Shown here piece after piece: positions 21,791 through 24,392 of a stretch of DNA of 24,392 nucleotides (positions are counted from its first letter, which is position 1; every line of letters starts with the position of its first letter). The DNA comes from CAYYAQ01 sp964469555 (lineage in GTDB: Bacteria > Planctomycetota > UBA1135 > UBA2386): positions 1 through 24,392 of the forward strand of contig CAYYAQ010000074.1 of the NCBI GenBank assembly GCA_964469555.1, read 5' to 3'. Made by a program: the position numbers and the translations under genes. The notes beneath the pieces are model-generated. The model was given only the letters and a program-made list of their open reading frames with translations, ran no database searches and was not told where the DNA came from.

Positions 21791-24313
21791 TTACTCGGAC
21801 CAGTAGCAGACGAGCCCGTTGCGCAGGTAGACCTTGCGCGAGTGCTCGAAGTTCAGCTGTTCGAAGACCACCTTGTGCTTGCCAGCCTCGAACACCGTCA
21901 GCTCGTCGAAGAACCCCCACGCCTTGATCACTTCGCGGCGGTTCATTCCCTTGGTAATCCGGTGCTCCTCGGCGTAGGACTGATAGCGCTCGTCCGAGAA
22001 CGCGCGCAGCTCCGTGTTGGTCACCTTGCTGTACCGCTCGGACACCTCGTGCAGGCGCGCTTCCCGTGGCCGCAGCCAGCGACCGTCGTGACGCTCCCAG
22101 CCCTGCTCTTCCAGGAACTGCTCGCGCGGGATCCACTCCCTGCGACGCCGCACGTGGTCGAGCTCGCGAATCCAATTCTCGACAGCCGTGGTCGGAGCGT
22201 CCCCGAGGAACGCGACACTCTCCGGCTGCGACTTGATCAACTTGGCAATCTGCAGGTAGATCGTGACGACCTTCTCGCGTTCGCCAGCCTTCCGTAGCAC
22301 CTTCGCCATGCGCACCATGAGCTTCGGTCGCGGCCCGGTCGAGCGCTTGATCGCGATGGCGAGTGCTTCCGCCGCGGGACGCCATTGCTCGCGAATCTCC
22401 TCGATCGTCGCGATGCTCGCGAACGGCTCGGGGTTTCGCGGCTCGAGATTGCCCACCCGACGCCAGGCGGCGACAGCCGAGTCGAAGTCCTTGCACAGCT
22501 GGCAAACCTCCGCGTATTCCTTTTCCAGGGATGGATCCAGGACGACGACATCGCGAGCGAGTTCGAGGTGGGTCCGCGCCTTCGTGTAGTCGCTAGCTGC
22601 TCGCGCGAGGCGCGCGATGCTGCGCCGCGCCGCGACGTACTCCTGCTTGCCCTTGCCAACAGTCAGGTAGACCTTCTCCGCCTGGGTCGCGTTGCCGAGC
22701 AACTCATGCGCGACTCCCAGCCGCATCAGCGACTCACCGTCGAGAGGGCGTAGCCTCCCGAGACTCTTGGTCGCCTTCGTCACCTTGACGTAGTCCCTCT
22801 GCGCGAACGCGACCCTCGCCTCCTTCGCCAGTTCCTCCAACAGACGGCGGCGCAACTCCACGTACTCGGTGTTGCGCTTCTCGAGTTCAGGCACGATGCG
22901 AACGGCAGTCTCGAACTCGATCACCGCGTCTACATCCCGACCCGCGGAGCGGTGCTCGTCCGCGCTGTCCAGATGCTGGATCATCCGGCGCAGCGTGTCC
23001 GCACGATCGCGGAACCCGTAGTCGCCAAACTTCGCGCTACCGCTGAGAAACCCCTCGAGCAAGTCAAGCGCCACGCGGTGCTGACCGCTCTCCTCTGCGT
23101 CTCGTTGCTTCTTGCCGACGATGCCCGCCTCGCGCCGCTCTCTCGCTTCCGCCAGCACGACGACGAGCCCCGGGTAGTTCGGCAAGATCTTCTGCACCTC
23201 GACAAAGGAGACGATCGCAGCGTCGTTCTTCGATTCGGAAAGTTCCTTGATCCCGCGATCGAACGGCCCGGTCGCGCACCGGAAACGGATCGTGTCGGCG
23301 AGACTGTGACACACAGCCCGCGCGTTCTCGTGCAAGACCGGTTCGCCGCCCGTCCACTGCACGACTCCGCGAACCGGTGACCAGAACCGCACGACCTTGC
23401 GGTTCTGGTCGACCCACGCGAGGAAGTTCCCATCACGGCTGAAGGTAACGCTGCCCTCCCAGACCTTGGAGTCAAAGCGATCGACCTCCGCGTTCTTCGC
23501 GGTATCCCACAGCAACACGCCCTTGTCTCGATTCACGATCGCGAGGACGGAGCCGTCCGGCGAGAGCCGCATCGACTGCACCGTCCACGGCAGATCCGAC
23601 AACGCGGTGCGCAGCTTGCCATCCGGAATGGACCGAACCTCGACATTGCCCTCCGGGTTGAAGAAGGACACAAGTCGACCGTCACCAGAGATGGCAACCG
23701 AGGAGTTCGGCTTGCGCGCGAACGAGACCGTGACGTCCGCGCCCCTCGGACCGCAGGACACGACCCGGACCTTGCCACTGGAGAACAGGTACATCACGCC
23801 GAAGCCAGCCCCGGGCACAACGTCGACCGTCTGCCCTACGCCTGGCTCGAATTCGCGCAACACCTTCTTCGATTCGACGTCGTAGACGGTGACCTTCCCG
23901 GCGACATCAGCAACCGCGATGCTCTTGGCGAACGCGTCGAACCGCAGGAACGCCACGTCGTCATCGGCCATGAACTTCGCGGCCATCCCGATGCCCATTC
24001 GCATCACGCGCACTTCAGTGCCCTTCGCCACCGCGAAGCGACCATCGCGACCGACGACGACGCTCGTTGCATCAAAGCCTTCCGCCTTCCAAGTGCGCGC
24101 AACCTTGTCGCGGAATACATCCCAGAACCGCAGGGAGCCACTGGCGTCGAGATGTGTCAGAAGCTTCGAATCCGAAGAGAACTCGATCGACGCAATGGCC
24201 TTGTCCGCCTGGATCGAAGTCAAACTCGGACCGTAGCGAAGCGACGGGTCGTTCCCGGGCATCATGCAACCCGCGAGCAACAGACACACGACCAAAGACC
24301 CTCGCCTAATCAT
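21791..24313 (-). CDS. WD40-TPR lipoprotein
   Basis: 840 residues with a lipoprotein signal MIRRGSLVVCLLLAGC (Cys16). Residues about 30-335 form a WD40-type propeller: IASIEFSSDSKLLTHLDASG; SLRFWDVF; KVTVYDVESKKVLREF; MRLSPDGSVLAIVNRDKG; VLLWDTAK; VTFSRDGNFLAWVDQN; VRFWSPVRG. Residues about 350-690 are TPR-like helical repeats (DAVIEFETAVRIVP; LGVAHELLGNATQAEKVYL; AVAAWRRVGNLEPRNPEP). The C-terminus has FLEEQGWERHDGRWLRPRE and a final small domain ending VYLRNGLVCYWSE. It is probably an envelope scaffold; no enzyme motif is seen. ATG 24313 follows GGAGG by 10 bases and overlaps the end of the upstream WD40 gene by eight bases, so the two are likely co-translated. Confidence 0.82.
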   Translation of the reverse strand: MIRRGSLVVCLLLAGCMMPGNDPSLRYGPSLTSIQADKAIASIEFSSDSKLLTHLDASGSLRFWDVFRDKVARTWKAEGFDATSVVVGRDGRFAVAKGTEVRVMRMGIGMAAKFMADDDVAFLRFDAFAKSIAVADVAGKVTVYDVESKKVLREFEPGVGQTVDVVPGAGFGVMYLFSSGKVRVVSCGPRGADVTVSFARKPNSSVAISGDGRLVSFFNPEGNVEVRSIPDGKLRTALSDLPWTVQSMRLSPDGSVLAIVNRDKGVLLWDTAKNAEVDRFDSKVWEGSVTFSRDGNFLAWVDQNRKVVRFWSPVRGVVQWTGGEPVLHENARAVCHSLADTIRFRCATGPFDRGIKELSESKNDAAIVSFVEVQKILPNYPGLVVVLAEARERREAGIVGKKQRDAEESGQHRVALDLLEGFLSGSAKFGDYGFRDRADTLRRMIQHLDSADEHRSAGRDVDAVIEFETAVRIVPELEKRNTEYVELRRRLLEELAKEARVAFAQRDYVKVTKATKSLGRLRPLDGESLMRLGVAHELLGNATQAEKVYLTVGKGKQEYVAARRSIARLARAASDYTKARTHLELARDVVVLDPSLEKEYAEVCQLCKDFDSAVAAWRRVGNLEPRNPEPFASIATIEEIREQWRPAAEALAIAIKRSTGPRPKLMVRMAKVLRKAGEREKVVTIYLQIAKLIKSQPESVAFLGDAPTTAVENWIRELDHVRRRREWIPREQFLEEQGWERHDGRWLRPREARLHEVSERYSKVTNTELRAFSDERYQSYAEEHRITKGMNRREVIKAWGFFDELTVFEAGKHKVVFEQLNFEHSRKVYLRNGLVCYWSE

Positions 24314-24392
24314 CTGTTCGTTTCCTCCGCGAGTCCGTCCGCCGCAGCGAGAAGATCCACACGTTCCCGTCTCTGCTGCTCACGACGAGGCT
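24306..24392 (-). CDS. WD40-repeat protein, C-terminal fragment
   Basis: The minus-strand frame entering from the right edge encodes the last 28 residues, LVVSSRDGNVWIFSL followed by a basic tail, ending with TAG at 24306. SSRDGNVWIFSL is the end of a WD40 or PQQ-like propeller blade. The gene continues outside the window and overlaps the start of the WD40-TPR lipoprotein by eight bases. It is probably a propeller protein of the same operon, cut by the window edge. Confidence 0.65.
   Translation of the reverse strand, partial: SLVVSSRDGNVWIFSLRRTDSRRKRTDD

Noticed and set aside
1..24392. CRISPR arrays, tRNA/rRNA genes, insertion sequences, phage genes
   Set aside because: I saw no direct-repeat/spacer pattern, no tRNA-like cloverleaf, no transposase or integrase motifs and no terminal inverted repeats. 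A covariance-model scan was not possible here.

Overview
This GC-rich window has two internal 10-N scaffold gaps, so it comes from a draft or metagenome assembly. Gene density is high, GTG/TTG starts are frequent and Shine-Dalgarno sequences are patchy. Nearly every protein carries an export or lipoprotein signal. The gene content (MoxR/DUF58/Bat cluster, multi-domain HtrA-like protease, CAP-domain and WD40-TPR lipoproteins, FG-GAP and GH43-like fragments) looks most like a Planctomycetota-type bacterium. That assignment is inference from gene style; no rRNA or tRNA gene is visible.

Layout. 1-237 (+): the C-terminal end of a TrkH-type potassium transporter. 212-4784 (-): a tight operon of HEAT-like lipoprotein, Cys-motif protein, LpoB-like lipoprotein, COG3014-like lipoprotein, PEGA lipoprotein and thiD. 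4785-6349: a disturbed stretch. It has a possible OmpA-like tail remnant, a six-helix membrane protein (+), a C-terminal FG-GAP-like fragment (-) abutting a headless GH43/GH130-like fragment (+), and then a gap. 6350-14823 (-): a seven-gene Bat operon (moxR, DUF58, lipoprotein, batA, batB, TPR/batC, fused batD-batE), with 4-nt start/stop overlaps at five successive junctions. The batC gene is interrupted by a CT/TA low-complexity tract and a gap. 14920-21122 (-): a CAP-domain exported protein, an exported protein with eight CxxC motifs, and a 995-residue protein with three trypsin-like domains, of which only the third keeps its catalytic triad. 21266-24392 (-): the tail of a WD40 protein, a WD40-TPR lipoprotein and a small exported-protein gene broken by two apparent frameshifts.

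How the genes may work together. The Bat operon is the known MoxR AAA+/VWA membrane assembly, probably an envelope chaperone or stress machine. The LpoB/COG3014/PEGA group resembles a cell-wall-synthase activator set at the outer membrane. The CAP / CxxC / triple-trypsin group looks like an envelope protein quality-control or sensing module, and its exact role is unknown. The most unusual items are the triple-trypsin protein with graded loss of its active sites, the batD-batE fusion that still contains a GTGA overlap signature at the joint, and the strand-switch junction at an 8-bp palindrome near 5822-5829.
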